Positions 8,161 through 14,590 of a stretch of 41,719 nucleotides of DNA are shown here, piece by piece. Each line of letters starts with the position of its first letter. Positions within the stretch are counted from its first letter, which is position 1. Below the pieces are notes generated by a model. That model did no database searches, was not told the DNA's origin, and saw nothing but the letters and a program-made list of their open reading frames with translations. Source of the stretch: an uncultured Oscillibacter sp. (GTDB lineage: Bacteria; Bacillota; Clostridia; Oscillospirales; Oscillospiraceae). The position numbers were made by a program, and so were the translations under genes. The stretch lies in the NCBI GenBank assembly GCA_910578935.1, contig CAJTSM010000023.1, positions 1-41,719 on the forward strand, read 5' to 3'.

Positions 8161-8385
8161 AAGAACGCCTCCCGTACCGAAGTACGAGAGGCGACGAATC
8201 GCGGTTCCACTCTCATTTATCACTCAAGGGGCCCTTGACGGGGACCAGGCGGAGGGATCTCCCCTCCCGCTCACGGACGCACTTCGCAGCTCCCTCCGCA
8301 GGCGCGCTTGCAGCCGGTGACGCGCCCTCTCTGTTCTTCGGGTAAGCCGTTACTCTTTCCGATCATCGCGGTATTCACTTGACTC
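8161..8385 (-). promoter_or_regulatory. Cys-specific T-box leader of cysE-cysS
   Basis: The leader reads 5' to 3' on the minus strand. It has a stem I with GATGATCGG..AAGAGTAACGG, AGAGAGGGCG and GGCTGCAAG elements, then GAAGTGCGTCC containing the specifier TGC (8281-8279, a Cys codon) in the expected GAA-N-specifier context. The universal T-box sequence follows as GAGAGTGGAACCGCG at about 8213-8199, then a terminator stem CGCCTCTCGTAC / GTACGGGAGGCG with TTCTT. Known mechanism: uncharged tRNA-Cys pairs with the specifier and with the T-box bulge and prevents termination. Confidence 0.93.
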
Positions 8386-8392
8386 TCTTAGT

Positions 8393-8421
8393 ATATTAGC
8401 AAGACTTGCCCGCCGTGTCAA
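8393..8421 (-). promoter_or_regulatory. SigA-type promoter of the T-box/cysE/cysS unit
   Basis: TTGACA at 8421-8416, a 17-base spacer and TATAAT-like TAATAT at 8398-8393. Transcription would begin about 8385, at the start of the T-box. The -35 box lies just inside the end of the neighbouring upstream gene. Confidence 0.85.
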
Positions 8422-8427
8422 GTTTTT

Positions 8428-8646
8428 TCAGTCCTCACACTTCAGCTGGTATCCCAGCTCCTGAACCTTTTGCCGGATCTGCTCCTGGCGGACACCGGTG
8501 GAATCGTAGTCCACCGCCACGCAGCCCCGGCCGCTGAGACTGACAGAGTTTACGCCGGGCAGCATGTCCAGCCCCTGCTTCAGCAGCTTCTCGTCGTGCT
8601 TGTCCCCGGGGTTCTCCAGGGAAAAATAGGTGCTCAAACGGGCCAT
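8428..8646 (-). CDS. Small heavy-metal-associated-like protein, 72 residues
   Basis: A ferredoxin-fold, HMA-like small protein: MARLSTYFSLENPGDKHDEKLLKQGLDMLPGVNSVSLSGRGCVAVDYDSTGVRQEQIRQKVQELGYQLKCED. The pattern (strand, helix, LPGVNSVSL, VAVDYDSTGV, helix, LGYQ) is that of copper-chaperone/HMA domains, but the usual CxxC metal-binding pair in the first loop is missing. It may therefore not bind metal in the usual way. Start ATG 8646 has AAGGAG about nine bases upstream. Located between the DivIVA-like gene and the T-box promoter; no metal pump is nearby. Confidence 0.7.
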   Translation of the reverse strand: MARLSTYFSLENPGDKHDEKLLKQGLDMLPGVNSVSLSGRGCVAVDYDSTGVRQEQIRQKVQELGYQLKCED

Positions 8647-8703
8647 GAAAATCGCTCCTTCCAAACGTTTGAAGTAGTTTTCCCTGGCCGCGTTTTTTCA
8701 TTC

Positions 8704-9327
8704 TCAGTCCTTTTCTTCCGACTTTTTCTCCAAGCGGGAAGACAGCTCATTCAGCTCCGCCCCCGTCTGGTCCAGAGCCCGGGGCAGCTGGCTGAGCGCC
8801 ACCTCAATTTTCCGCAGTTCGCCGTTCACGTGCCCGGCGGTGGACTCAAAGGCGCTCATCAACCGCTGGTACTGACTCCGGAACGCCTCCACCGTCCGGC
8901 GGGTCTGGGCCGCCGCTTCCTCCTCCAAGTCGTCGGCCCGTTTCCGAGCCTCACACTCAATGGCGCCCAACCGCTCCCGGAACCGGGCGTAAGTCTCCGC
9001 GTCAGGCCGGAGGGCGTCCCGCTCGGCGGTGAGCCTGGCCACATCCTTTTCCAAGGCCCGCAGCGGTTCCAAATCCGCCCGGGCGGCGGTTTCCGTCTCC
9101 AGCCGCTCCCGGACCCGGTCCCGTTCGGCGGCCAGTTCCTCTACCTGCGCGCGGAGCGTTTCCAATTCCGCCGTCTGTTCCTCCACCTCCTTGCGGAGGG
9201 TTTCATTTTCCGTCTCCAATTCCCGCTGGATGGCGGCGGCTTTTTCCGAAGACTGCTCTAAATACCGCACCACATCCTGCTTGTCAAATCCGCCGAAAGC
9301 CACGCTTTTAAAGGAATAATTTTCCAT
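8704..9327 (-). CDS. DivIVA-like coiled-coil protein
   Basis: Likely a DivIVA/GpsB-type protein that binds curved or septal membrane. The N-terminus MENYSFKSVAFGGFDKQDVVRYLEQSSEKAAAIQREL has the family pattern of a short membrane-facing part followed by GFDKQDVVxYL. From about residue 25 to 110 it is nearly continuous coiled coil (ENETLRKEVEEQTAELETLRAQVEELAAERDRVRERLETE). A second helical block follows (YARFRERLGAIECEARKRADDLEEEAAAQTRRTVEAFRSQYQRLMSAFESTAGHVNGELRKIEVALSQLPRALDQ). 207 residues. I start at ATG 9327, with GAGAGG upstream, rather than at 9348. No ylm or other division genes are adjacent, so its exact role is inferred. Confidence 0.8.
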   Translation of the reverse strand: MENYSFKSVAFGGFDKQDVVRYLEQSSEKAAAIQRELETENETLRKEVEEQTAELETLRAQVEELAAERDRVRERLETETAARADLEPLRALEKDVARLTAERDALRPDAETYARFRERLGAIECEARKRADDLEEEAAAQTRRTVEAFRSQYQRLMSAFESTAGHVNGELRKIEVALSQLPRALDQTGAELNELSSRLEKKSEEKD

Positions 9328-9418
9328 ACGGCTACCGTTCCCTCTCAAAAGTTTCCCTATAATTCTACCACAGGCCTCCGCAATTTACAAGAGGCATCCG
9401 TTTCTTCCCCTTTTTTCC

Positions 9419-10363
9419 CTATTTTTCTGCCGGGCCGCCGTTCTCCACTGCCCGGCATACCGCTTCAGCCGCCCGCCTCTCCTCCCGGTAGCGGCTGGGC
9501 GTACAGCCCTTCAGTGCCCGGAATGTCCGGCTGAAATAACTCATCTCCTGAAAGCCGCAGGCCGCTCCGATCGCCGCGACCGCTTCCTCCGTGGACTCCA
9601 GCAGCTCCGCCGCGCGCCGGATCCGGAGCTGCTTGACATACTGGATCGGGGCCGCGCCGATCATATTTCGAAAGCAGCGGAGGCATTCGCTCTCGCTGAC
9701 AGCGGCACTCCGGGCAATTTGAGCCACCGTCAACTCCCCGCTATAGTGTTCCTCAATGTAGCGTAGCATGGCTTTGATCCGCTCCCCCTCCCGCAGGGCT
9801 TTCTCCGAAGGGGGCTTCTTCGCCGCCGGGCAGTGAGCGGAGAGAAGGAACACCAGCCGGGAAAGCCCTTCCCGGGCCTGAAACTCAAACCCCGGCTGTT
9901 CTTCCCCGCAAGCACGCCAGGCCGTCTCCATGGCCTCCAGAGCCTCCCGTTCCCAAGGGACGCCCTCCGACAGCCAGACGCACCGGTTGGCAGCGGACAA
10001 CAACGGCTGTAAATAATCCTGCCAGAAGACGCTCTCCATGCTTCCTCCCACCAGACGGGGATGAAAGACCATAGAGTGAAGGTCCACCGGCTCCTCCCTC
10101 TCCCGCCGGACGTGATGAAGGGCCCCGGCAGTGACAAAGCAGCCCTCTCCCGGTCCTAGTTCCCGGCTTTCCCCTTCCACAAAAACGGTGACCCGTCCCT
10201 TCTTAACCAGGACCGTTTCCAGCTCGTCGTGCCAATGCCAGGGCACCGCGTTCACCGACTCGCTGTCGTGCCGGTAACAGGCCAGGGGAAAAGGCGGCGT
10301 GCCGTGCCGGACCAGTTCCCGGCTCTGCCGGTCGGTGATGGAATTACAGAGGCTGAAAGCCAT
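9419..10363 (-). CDS. AraC-family regulator with N-terminal cupin
   Basis: Transcription factor, about 314 residues. The N-terminal half is a cupin-type sensor (PFPLACYRHDSESVNAVPWHWHDELETVLVKKGRVTVFVEGESRELGPGEGCFVTAGALHHV), probably binding a sugar or another small ligand. The C-terminal 100 residues contain the two AraC helix-turn-helix motifs (ELTVAQIARSAAVSESECLRCFRNMIGAAPIQYVKQLRIRRAAELLES and VAAIGAACGFQEMSYFSRTFRALKGCTPSRYREERR). Start ATG 10363 is five bases after GGAGG. Divergent from the small gene at 10504, with about 140 bases between them. No transport or catabolic genes are alongside, so the target is unknown. Confidence 0.92.
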   Translation of the reverse strand: MAFSLCNSITDRQSRELVRHGTPPFPLACYRHDSESVNAVPWHWHDELETVLVKKGRVTVFVEGESRELGPGEGCFVTAGALHHVRREREEPVDLHSMVFHPRLVGGSMESVFWQDYLQPLLSAANRCVWLSEGVPWEREALEAMETAWRACGEEQPGFEFQAREGLSRLVFLLSAHCPAAKKPPSEKALREGERIKAMLRYIEEHYSGELTVAQIARSAAVSESECLRCFRNMIGAAPIQYVKQLRIRRAAELLESTEEAVAAIGAACGFQEMSYFSRTFRALKGCTPSRYREERRAAEAVCRAVENGGPAEK

Positions 10364-10503
10364 GGCTTCCTCCATCCTGACGGTTTTATGCCAGGAATTT
10401 GGCGTTTTCTTTCTACCGTCTTCTGGTTTTTGGTGGTATCATCCTATCAGAATCCAACGAAAACCACAAGAGCAAATTCGAATTTTTTAAGAGGAGGCCG
10501 CTT

Positions 10504-10749
10504 ATGTTCCAAATTTTAATGCTCCCTGACGCGGACAACTTTTTAAATGTGGTGGCGCACAGCCGGGGACAAGTGTTGCTCCATTTGCCGGACGGCGTCC
10601 GCTGCGATTTAAAGAAGGATCACACCGCCCGGCAAATGCTCCTGGCCATGCGCCCCAGACAGGAAGGCCTGCGGATCAGTCTCTCGGACGCCCGGGATGT
10701 GCCGGCCTTTCTCGATTTCATGATCGGCTCCGCCCGGGAACGAAACTGA
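10504..10749 (+). CDS. Hypothetical small protein, 81 residues
   Basis: Not recognised. Start ATG 10504 is well supported (GAGGAGG six bases upstream). The product MFQILMLPDADNFLNVVAHSRGQVLLHLPDGVRCDLKKDHTARQMLLAMRPRQEGLRISLSDARDVPAFLDFMIGSARERN is soluble, with no signal peptide or membrane segment, and looks like an alternating alpha/beta fold. It is divergent from the AraC-type regulator, which may control it. The stretch 10750-10899 after it holds nothing I can support. Confidence 0.65.
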   Translation: MFQILMLPDADNFLNVVAHSRGQVLLHLPDGVRCDLKKDHTARQMLLAMRPRQEGLRISLSDARDVPAFLDFMIGSARERN

Positions 10750-10899
10750 GAGAAAAGAAGGCCCTTCCTCCGGGCGGCCCCTGCGGGGATTCCTTCCTTT
10801 GCCCTTTGCTCCTCTTCCCCAACCCACAGCCGCTTTGCCGGGCCGCGCGCCGGGTTTTGGGAAAAGAGCCGGCCGCTTTTCCGCGGCGGCCTCTCCTAG

Positions 10900-11058
10900 G
10901 CGCCGTTTGAAAATGGAGGAATGCACAGCGGTAAGGGATTTTGTCCCAAGACAAACAGGATTTTTCGCAGGAATCCTGGATGGATTTCAAGAAAAATCCG
11001 GGAAGTATTGGGACGAAAGATCTGCTGGTTGGGCATTTTGACATTTTTCAAACAAGCC
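10900..11058. mobile_element. MITE-like element with IS5-type ends, 159 bp
   Basis: The left end (10900 inward) reads GCGCCGTTTGAAAATGGAGG, then AATGC. The right end read inward on the minus strand (from 11058) is GGCTTGTTTGAAAAATGTC, then AAAATGC. Both resemble the end of the IS5 copy at 568-545 (GCCTTGTTTGAAAAATAGAGG, then AATG). It is flanked by CTAG (10896-10899) and TTAA (11059-11062), both YTAR sites as used by IS5 but not identical to one another. Inside are nested inverted repeats: GTCCCAA/TTGGGAC (10943-10949 and 11008-11014), GGATTTTTC/GAAAAATCC (10958-10966 and 10991-10999) and CAGG/CCTG. It has no coding capacity for a transposase. Confidence 0.65.
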
Positions 11059-11060
11059 TT

Positions 11061-11087
11061 AATCCCCCCTTTCGGGGGGATTCTTTA
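11061..11087 (+). terminator. Hairpin just after the MITE-like element, upstream of pyrG
   Basis: AATCCCCCC TTTC GGGGGGATT (11061-11069 with 11074-11082) followed by CTTTATG. It could end transcripts entering from the left before the pyrG promoter. Confidence 0.6.
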
Positions 11088-11145
11088 TGTTCGCGCGCCG
11101 GCCGATTTCGTCCATTCTTTTCCCCCTTTACGGCCCTCCGCGCCG

Positions 11146-11174
11146 TTGACAAGCGGGGGCCCAGATGATAATAT
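11146..11174 (+). promoter_or_regulatory. SigA-type promoter of pyrG
   Basis: TTGACA (11146-11151), a 17-base spacer and TAATAT (11169-11174). The predicted leader is about 55 bases and contains a 7-bp inverted repeat CCGGCGG/CCGCCGG, but no T tract. Confidence 0.85.
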
Positions 11175-11236
11175 GAATTGGTATATGCAGTCCGGCGGAT
11201 GGCCCGCCGGGCAGAACGAAAGAATAGGAGAGCGGT

Positions 11237-12847
11237 ATGGCAACCAAATATGTATTTGTCACCGGCGGCGTGGTTTCGGGCCTTGGCAAGGGCATCTGCG
11301 CGGCCTCCCTGGGGCGGCTTTTGAAACAGCGGGGCGTCCGGGTGCGGAACCAGAAATTCGACCCCTACATCAATGTGGACCCCGGCACCATGAGCCCCTA
11401 CCAGCACGGCGAGGTCTTCGTCACCGAGGACGGCGCGGAAACCGACCTGGACTTGGGACACTACGAGCGCTTTGTGGACGAAGACCTGTCCGGCAACAGC
11501 TCCATCTCCTCCGGCAAGATCTATTGGTCCGTGCTGAACCGGGAGCGCCGGGGAGATTATCTGGGGGCCACCGTTCAGATCATCCCCCACATTACCAATG
11601 AGATCAAAAGCCGGGTTTACGCCATGGCCAGCGAGGACGTGGACGTGGTAATCTGCGAGATCGGCGGCACCGTGGGCGATATCGAGTCCCAACCCTTCCT
11701 GGAGGCCATCCGCCAGGTCCGGGCCGAGCGGCCCCAGGGGGACGTGCTGTTCATTCACGTGCCCTTGATCGTGGAAATCCCCGGCTCCGGCGAACTGAAA
11801 TCCAAACCCACCCAGCACTCCGTCAAGGAGCTCCTCTCCCTGGGCATCCAGCCGGATATCCTGGTCTGCCGCTGCGACACTCCCATTACCGCCGATGTGC
11901 GGCGGAAGATCGCCCTCTTCTGCAACGTGGAATCCGACTGTGTGATTCAAAACGCCACCGCCGAAACCCTCTACGAAGTCCCCCTTCTGATGGCCAGAGA
12001 GGGATTGGACGAGGTGGTCTGCCGGAAGCTGGGCCTTATCACCCACCAGCCGGATCTCCGGGAGTGGACCGCCATGGTCCAGCGGGAGAAGAACGCCCGC
12101 AAACATGTGGAAATCGCGCTGGTTGGCAAATACGTCCAGCTCCACGACGCTTACCTCTCCGTGGTGGAATCCCTGAACCACGCGGGCACCGCCAACGACG
12201 TGGTGGTGGACATCCGCTGGGTGAACTCCGAAACCCTGACAGAAAAAAATATAGAAGAGGAGCTGGGGGGCTGCGCCGGCATCATCGTCCCCGGCGGCTT
12301 CGGCGACCGGGGCATCGAAGGCATGATTCAGGCCGTCCGCTATGCCCGGGAGAACAAAGTCCCCTACTTCGGCGTGTGCCTGGGGATGCAGATGGCGGTT
12401 ATCGAGTTCGCCCGGCATGTATTGGGCTATGCCGACGCCCACTCCTCCGAATTCTCCGAAACTACCCAGCATCCGGTCATCGCCCTGATGCCGGATCAGG
12501 TGAACGTCACCGACAAAGGCGGCACCATGCGCCTGGGCCGCTACCCCTGCGAGCTGAAGGAGGGCACGGAGAGCCGCCGTCTCTATGGCGTTGCCGAGAT
12601 TTCCGAGCGCCACCGCCACCGCTTTGAGTTCAACAACGACTTCCGGGCGGAGATGGAGGCCAAGGGCCTAATCCTGGCGGGCCTGTCCCCCAGCGGGCAC
12701 CTGGTGGAGATCGTGGAGCTGCCGGACCACCCCTGGTTCGTGGGCGTGCAGTTCCACCCGGAGTTCAAGAGCCGCCCCGACCGGCCCCATCCGCTGTTCT
12801 ACGGATTCGTGAAGGCGTCGGCGGAGAGGACCGGAAACGAAAACTAA
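11237..12847 (+). CDS. pyrG: CTP synthase
   Basis: Converts UTP to CTP using ATP and glutamine. 536 residues, a normal length. The N-terminal amidoligase domain begins KYVFVTGGVVSGLGKGICAASLGRLLKQRGVRVRNQKFDPYINVDPGTMSPYQHGEVFVTEDGAETDLDLGHYERF, with P-loop and Mg2+-binding residues. The C-terminal class I glutamine amidotransferase domain has the oxyanion strand GGFGDRG, the nucleophile Cys 381 in GVCLGMQ, and the His/Glu pair in QFHPEFKSRP. The start ATG has AGGAG six bases upstream. It follows its own strong promoter, and the RNHCP gene follows it on the same strand about 120 bases on. Confidence 0.98.
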   Translation: MATKYVFVTGGVVSGLGKGICAASLGRLLKQRGVRVRNQKFDPYINVDPGTMSPYQHGEVFVTEDGAETDLDLGHYERFVDEDLSGNSSISSGKIYWSVLNRERRGDYLGATVQIIPHITNEIKSRVYAMASEDVDVVICEIGGTVGDIESQPFLEAIRQVRAERPQGDVLFIHVPLIVEIPGSGELKSKPTQHSVKELLSLGIQPDILVCRCDTPITADVRRKIALFCNVESDCVIQNATAETLYEVPLLMAREGLDEVVCRKLGLITHQPDLREWTAMVQREKNARKHVEIALVGKYVQLHDAYLSVVESLNHAGTANDVVVDIRWVNSETLTEKNIEEELGGCAGIIVPGGFGDRGIEGMIQAVRYARENKVPYFGVCLGMQMAVIEFARHVLGYADAHSSEFSETTQHPVIALMPDQVNVTDKGGTMRLGRYPCELKEGTESRRLYGVAEISERHRHRFEFNNDFRAEMEAKGLILAGLSPSGHLVEIVELPDHPWFVGVQFHPEFKSRPDRPHPLFYGFVKASAERTGNEN

Positions 12848-12856
12848 GGAGTCTCT

Positions 12857-12895
12857 TATGAAACTGAAATTCTTTGCCGCGGAGAGTGTCTCCTG
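12857..12895 (+). CDS. Possible 12-codon open frame after pyrG
   Basis: ATG 12857 is preceded by AAGGAG at six bases and reads MKLKFFAAESVS then TGA. The spacing is that of a real start, but the frame is very short. It may be a leader peptide, a remnant of a gene start, or chance. About 70 bases separate it from the RNHCP gene. Confidence 0.3.
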
Positions 12896-12965
12896 ACCGG
12901 GAGGCTGGCAAATCTGTACTCGCCATTCCTCCCGGAAGCTCTGGAACATCTTCAGGAGGAACACC

Positions 12966-13391
12966 ATGAACCGTGAAAATAAACGGAAGCAATACGAAAA
13001 AGGCTACTACAAAACCCACCCCTGCACCGACGCTTTCACCTGCCGGGTCTGCGGCCGCCTGGTCACCCCGGCGGGAGCGGGCGGGGACCACCGCAACCAC
13101 TGCCCCAACTGCCTTTCCAGCGTCCACCTGGACGTGGAGCCCGGTGACCGGGCGGCGGACTGCGGCGGGGTCATGGACCCCATCGCCGTGTGGGTCCGCA
13201 AGGGCGGCGAGTGGGCCGTGGTCCACCGCTGCCGCCGCTGCGGCAGTCTAAACTCCAATCGGGTGGCGGCGGACGACAACCCCATGAAGCTGATGAGCAT
13301 CGCCATGAAGCCCCTGTGCGCCCCGCCCTTCCCGCTGGAGCGGATCGAGGAGATGACCGCCCTCATGGGCGGCAGCGGGTCCATGGGATAA
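12966..13391 (+). CDS. RNHCP-domain zinc-ribbon protein
   Basis: A 141-residue protein with the RNHCP motif (GGDHRNHCPNCLSSVHLDVEPGDRAADCGGVMDPIAVWV). It has several Cys pairs (CRVCG, CPNC, CRRCG) expected to bind zinc. The N-terminus is basic (MNRENKRKQYEKGYYKTHPCTDAFTC). The family is widespread and of unknown function; the CxxC pairs suggest nucleic-acid or protein binding. Start ATG 12966 has AGGAGG six bases upstream. Likely co-transcribed with pyrG. Confidence 0.88.
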   Translation: MNRENKRKQYEKGYYKTHPCTDAFTCRVCGRLVTPAGAGGDHRNHCPNCLSSVHLDVEPGDRAADCGGVMDPIAVWVRKGGEWAVVHRCRRCGSLNSNRVAADDNPMKLMSIAMKPLCAPPFPLERIEEMTALMGGSGSMG

Positions 13392-13433
13392 ATCAAACCG
13401 GGCGGGGGCTTCCCCGCTCAAGGGATAAAGAAC

Positions 13434-13459
13434 AGGAGCTCCGGCTTCCCGGAGCTCCT
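13434..13459. terminator. Bidirectional hairpin between convergent genes
   Basis: AGGAGCTCCGG and CCGGAGCTCCT (13434-13444 with 13449-13459), perfect 11-bp stem. It overlaps the stop of the minus-strand regulator and lies 43 bases after the RNHCP gene. No long T tract on either side. Confidence 0.55.
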
Positions 13460-13706
13460 ACGGTTCCAACAATTCCTCCACCGTCACGCCCAATGCCTGG
13501 GCCAAGGCTTTCAGCTCGATGTCCGTCACAAACCGCTCCCCGCTCTCAATGCGCTGGACCGCGTTCTTGTCTACGTCCAGGCCGTTCAATTGGAGCAGGT
13601 CCGCAAGGGCCCGCTGGGACAGCTTTGGCACTTTCGTTTTGCGCAGGGCGGCTACCCAGCTTCCGCAAAGATTATACCTCCCATTCGGGGCCCGATTTTT
13701 ATACAT
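13458..13706 (-). CDS. Xre-type helix-turn-helix regulator, 82 residues
   Basis: DNA-binding protein of the Xre/Cro type. The helix-turn-helix is in KLSQRALADLLQLNGLDVDKNAVQRIESGERFVTDIELKALAQALGVTVEELL, covering most of the protein. I place the start at ATG 13706 (MYKNRAPNGRYNLCGSWVAALRKTKV), with a weak GGCGGGG upstream; an upstream ATG at 13739 would add 11 residues but has no ribosome binding site and would run through the operator. It is divergent from the gene at 13816, and two near-identical 19-bp sites in mirrored orientation lie between them. It probably represses itself and the divergent gene. Confidence 0.85.
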   Translation of the reverse strand: MYKNRAPNGRYNLCGSWVAALRKTKVPKLSQRALADLLQLNGLDVDKNAVQRIESGERFVTDIELKALAQALGVTVEELLEP

Positions 13707-13719
13707 GAAAACCCCGCCC

Positions 13720-13738
13720 TGACCTTTAGTGATTGTCA
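13720..13738 (+). promoter_or_regulatory. Operator candidate 1 (19 bp)
   Basis: TGACCTTTAGTGATTGTCA. The reverse complement of the second copy at 13781-13799 differs at one position only. It covers the 5' side of the Xre gene. Confidence 0.75.
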
Positions 13739-13780
13739 TTCGACTGCTTATTTCATTTTATGATATTAAGGGGAAACACT

Positions 13781-13799
13781 TGACATTCACTAAAGGTCA
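13781..13799 (-). promoter_or_regulatory. Operator candidate 2 (19 bp, mirrored)
   Basis: On the minus strand TGACCTTTAGTGAATGTCA, one mismatch from copy 1. It ends just before the AAGGAGG of the gene at 13816. Each copy has weak internal symmetry (TGAC...GTCA). Confidence 0.75.
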
Positions 13800-13815
13800 A
13801 AAGGAGGTTTTTTTG

Positions 13816-14109
13816 ATGAGAGAAGAACTGCAAGTCCCGCAAGAGGACGATCTGGATTTCCAGTTGTCCGCGCGGGGGGACATGTCGGCGCTGGTCATCG
13901 GCCAGGCGGTCCTGGCCTACTTTAGAGATGCCGGGGTCTTGAAGGATATCTACGCAGCTGTGGACAGCAGGGCGGTGCGGATCGTGGAGGAAATCCAGCG
14001 CACGCTGGACGACGACACCCTGGACGACCCGGAATGCTTTCAGCGGATTGAAAAAATTCTGCGCGTGCTGGAATCAAACTGGATGTATTCTTCGCGCCAC
14101 GACTGGTAG
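13816..14109 (+). CDS. Small acidic protein divergent from the Xre regulator, 97 residues
   Basis: Not recognised. Start ATG 13816 is preceded by AAGGAGG at eight bases; frames beginning further upstream would cross the operators. The product is strongly acidic, soluble and predicted helical (MREELQVPQEDDLDFQLSARGDMSALVIGQAVLAYFRDAGVLKDIYAAVDSRAVRIVEEIQRTLDDDTLDDPECFQRIEKILRVLESNWMYSSRHDW). The shared operators with the divergent Xre gene suggest a two-gene regulatory cassette. A toxin or antitoxin role is possible but nothing in the sequence proves it. Confidence 0.65.
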   Translation: MREELQVPQEDDLDFQLSARGDMSALVIGQAVLAYFRDAGVLKDIYAAVDSRAVRIVEEIQRTLDDDTLDDPECFQRIEKILRVLESNWMYSSRHDW

Positions 14110-14127
14110 GCCGGAAGCAGGGCCTGG

Positions 14128-14244
14128 GGGACAGGCCGCCGAGGGCGGCGGCCCCTACAGGGTGTTCTGCCGGGAGAAGGGTGGGCCCGGAGGGACAGGC
14201 CGCCGAGGGCGGCGGCCCCTACAGGGTGTTCTGCCGGGAGAAGG
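14128..14244 (+). repeat. 53-bp direct repeat, two perfect copies
   Basis: Positions 14128-14180 and 14192-14244 are identical over 53 bases (period 64). Each contains the palindrome GGCCGCCGAGGGCGGCGGCC followed by CCTACAGGGTGTTCTGCC. A third copy of the palindromic core lies at about 28402 between the ABC transporter genes, so this is a dispersed, hairpin-forming intergenic repeat. Confidence 0.85.
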
Positions 14245-14287
14245 ATAAAAAATTGGCCCGGAGGGCCTATAGTTCCTTTTCCCTTTT

Positions 14288-14571
14288 GGACCGTGGACGG
14301 TCCGTTTGTCTCCGGCCTAAGAGCCGCCGCTTTGCGGCGGTTGGCCTCCGGCACGCGTCTTAGGACGCAGTCTCTTTTCCTTCTGGAAGGAAAAGAGGGG
14401 CCCCCGCCGGAGTCCAGCGAAGCGGGTCCGGTGGGGAGAGGAGGAAGAACGAAGCAGAGCGGAGCTTTCGCCGTCAGGCGGAAGCAGAGTGGGCGGAGTT
14501 TCTTCCGACGACATGGGGGGTCCAATGCACCAGCTAGCATCCTAGCTGAATCTACCCCGCCCGAATGGGCG
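14288..14571 (+). ncRNA. Hairpin-rich intergenic region, candidate structured RNA or repeat element
   Basis: No gene is here. Hairpins in order: GGACCG/CGGTCC (14288-14293 with 14298-14303). CCTAAG/CTTAGG (14316-14321 with 14359-14364) encloses AGCCGCCGC/GCGGCGGTT. CTCTTTTCCTT/AAGGAAAAGAG (14372-14382 with 14387-14397). CCCCGCCGGA/TCCGGTGGGG (14402-14411 with 14427-14436). GGAAGAA/TTCTTCC (14443-14449 with 14500-14506) encloses CTTTCGCC/GGCGGAAG. CAGCTAG/CTAGCTG (14531-14537 with 14542-14548). CGCCC/GGGCG (14558-14562 with 14567-14571). It ends 20 bases before the aminopeptidase gene. I know of no RNA family with this layout. Confidence 0.4.
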
Positions 14572-14590
14572 AGTAAAGGACTGCTGCTCT

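Noticed and set aside
6604..8238. 544-residue plus-strand open frame over cysS and cysE
   Set aside because: It is antisense to two clearly functional genes and to the T-box, has no ribosome binding site and reads like the complement of GC-rich codons.
11048..12619. 523-residue minus-strand frame over pyrG
   Set aside because: Antisense to a full-length CTP synthase, with low-complexity Gly/Val/Asp/His composition; a shadow of codon bias.
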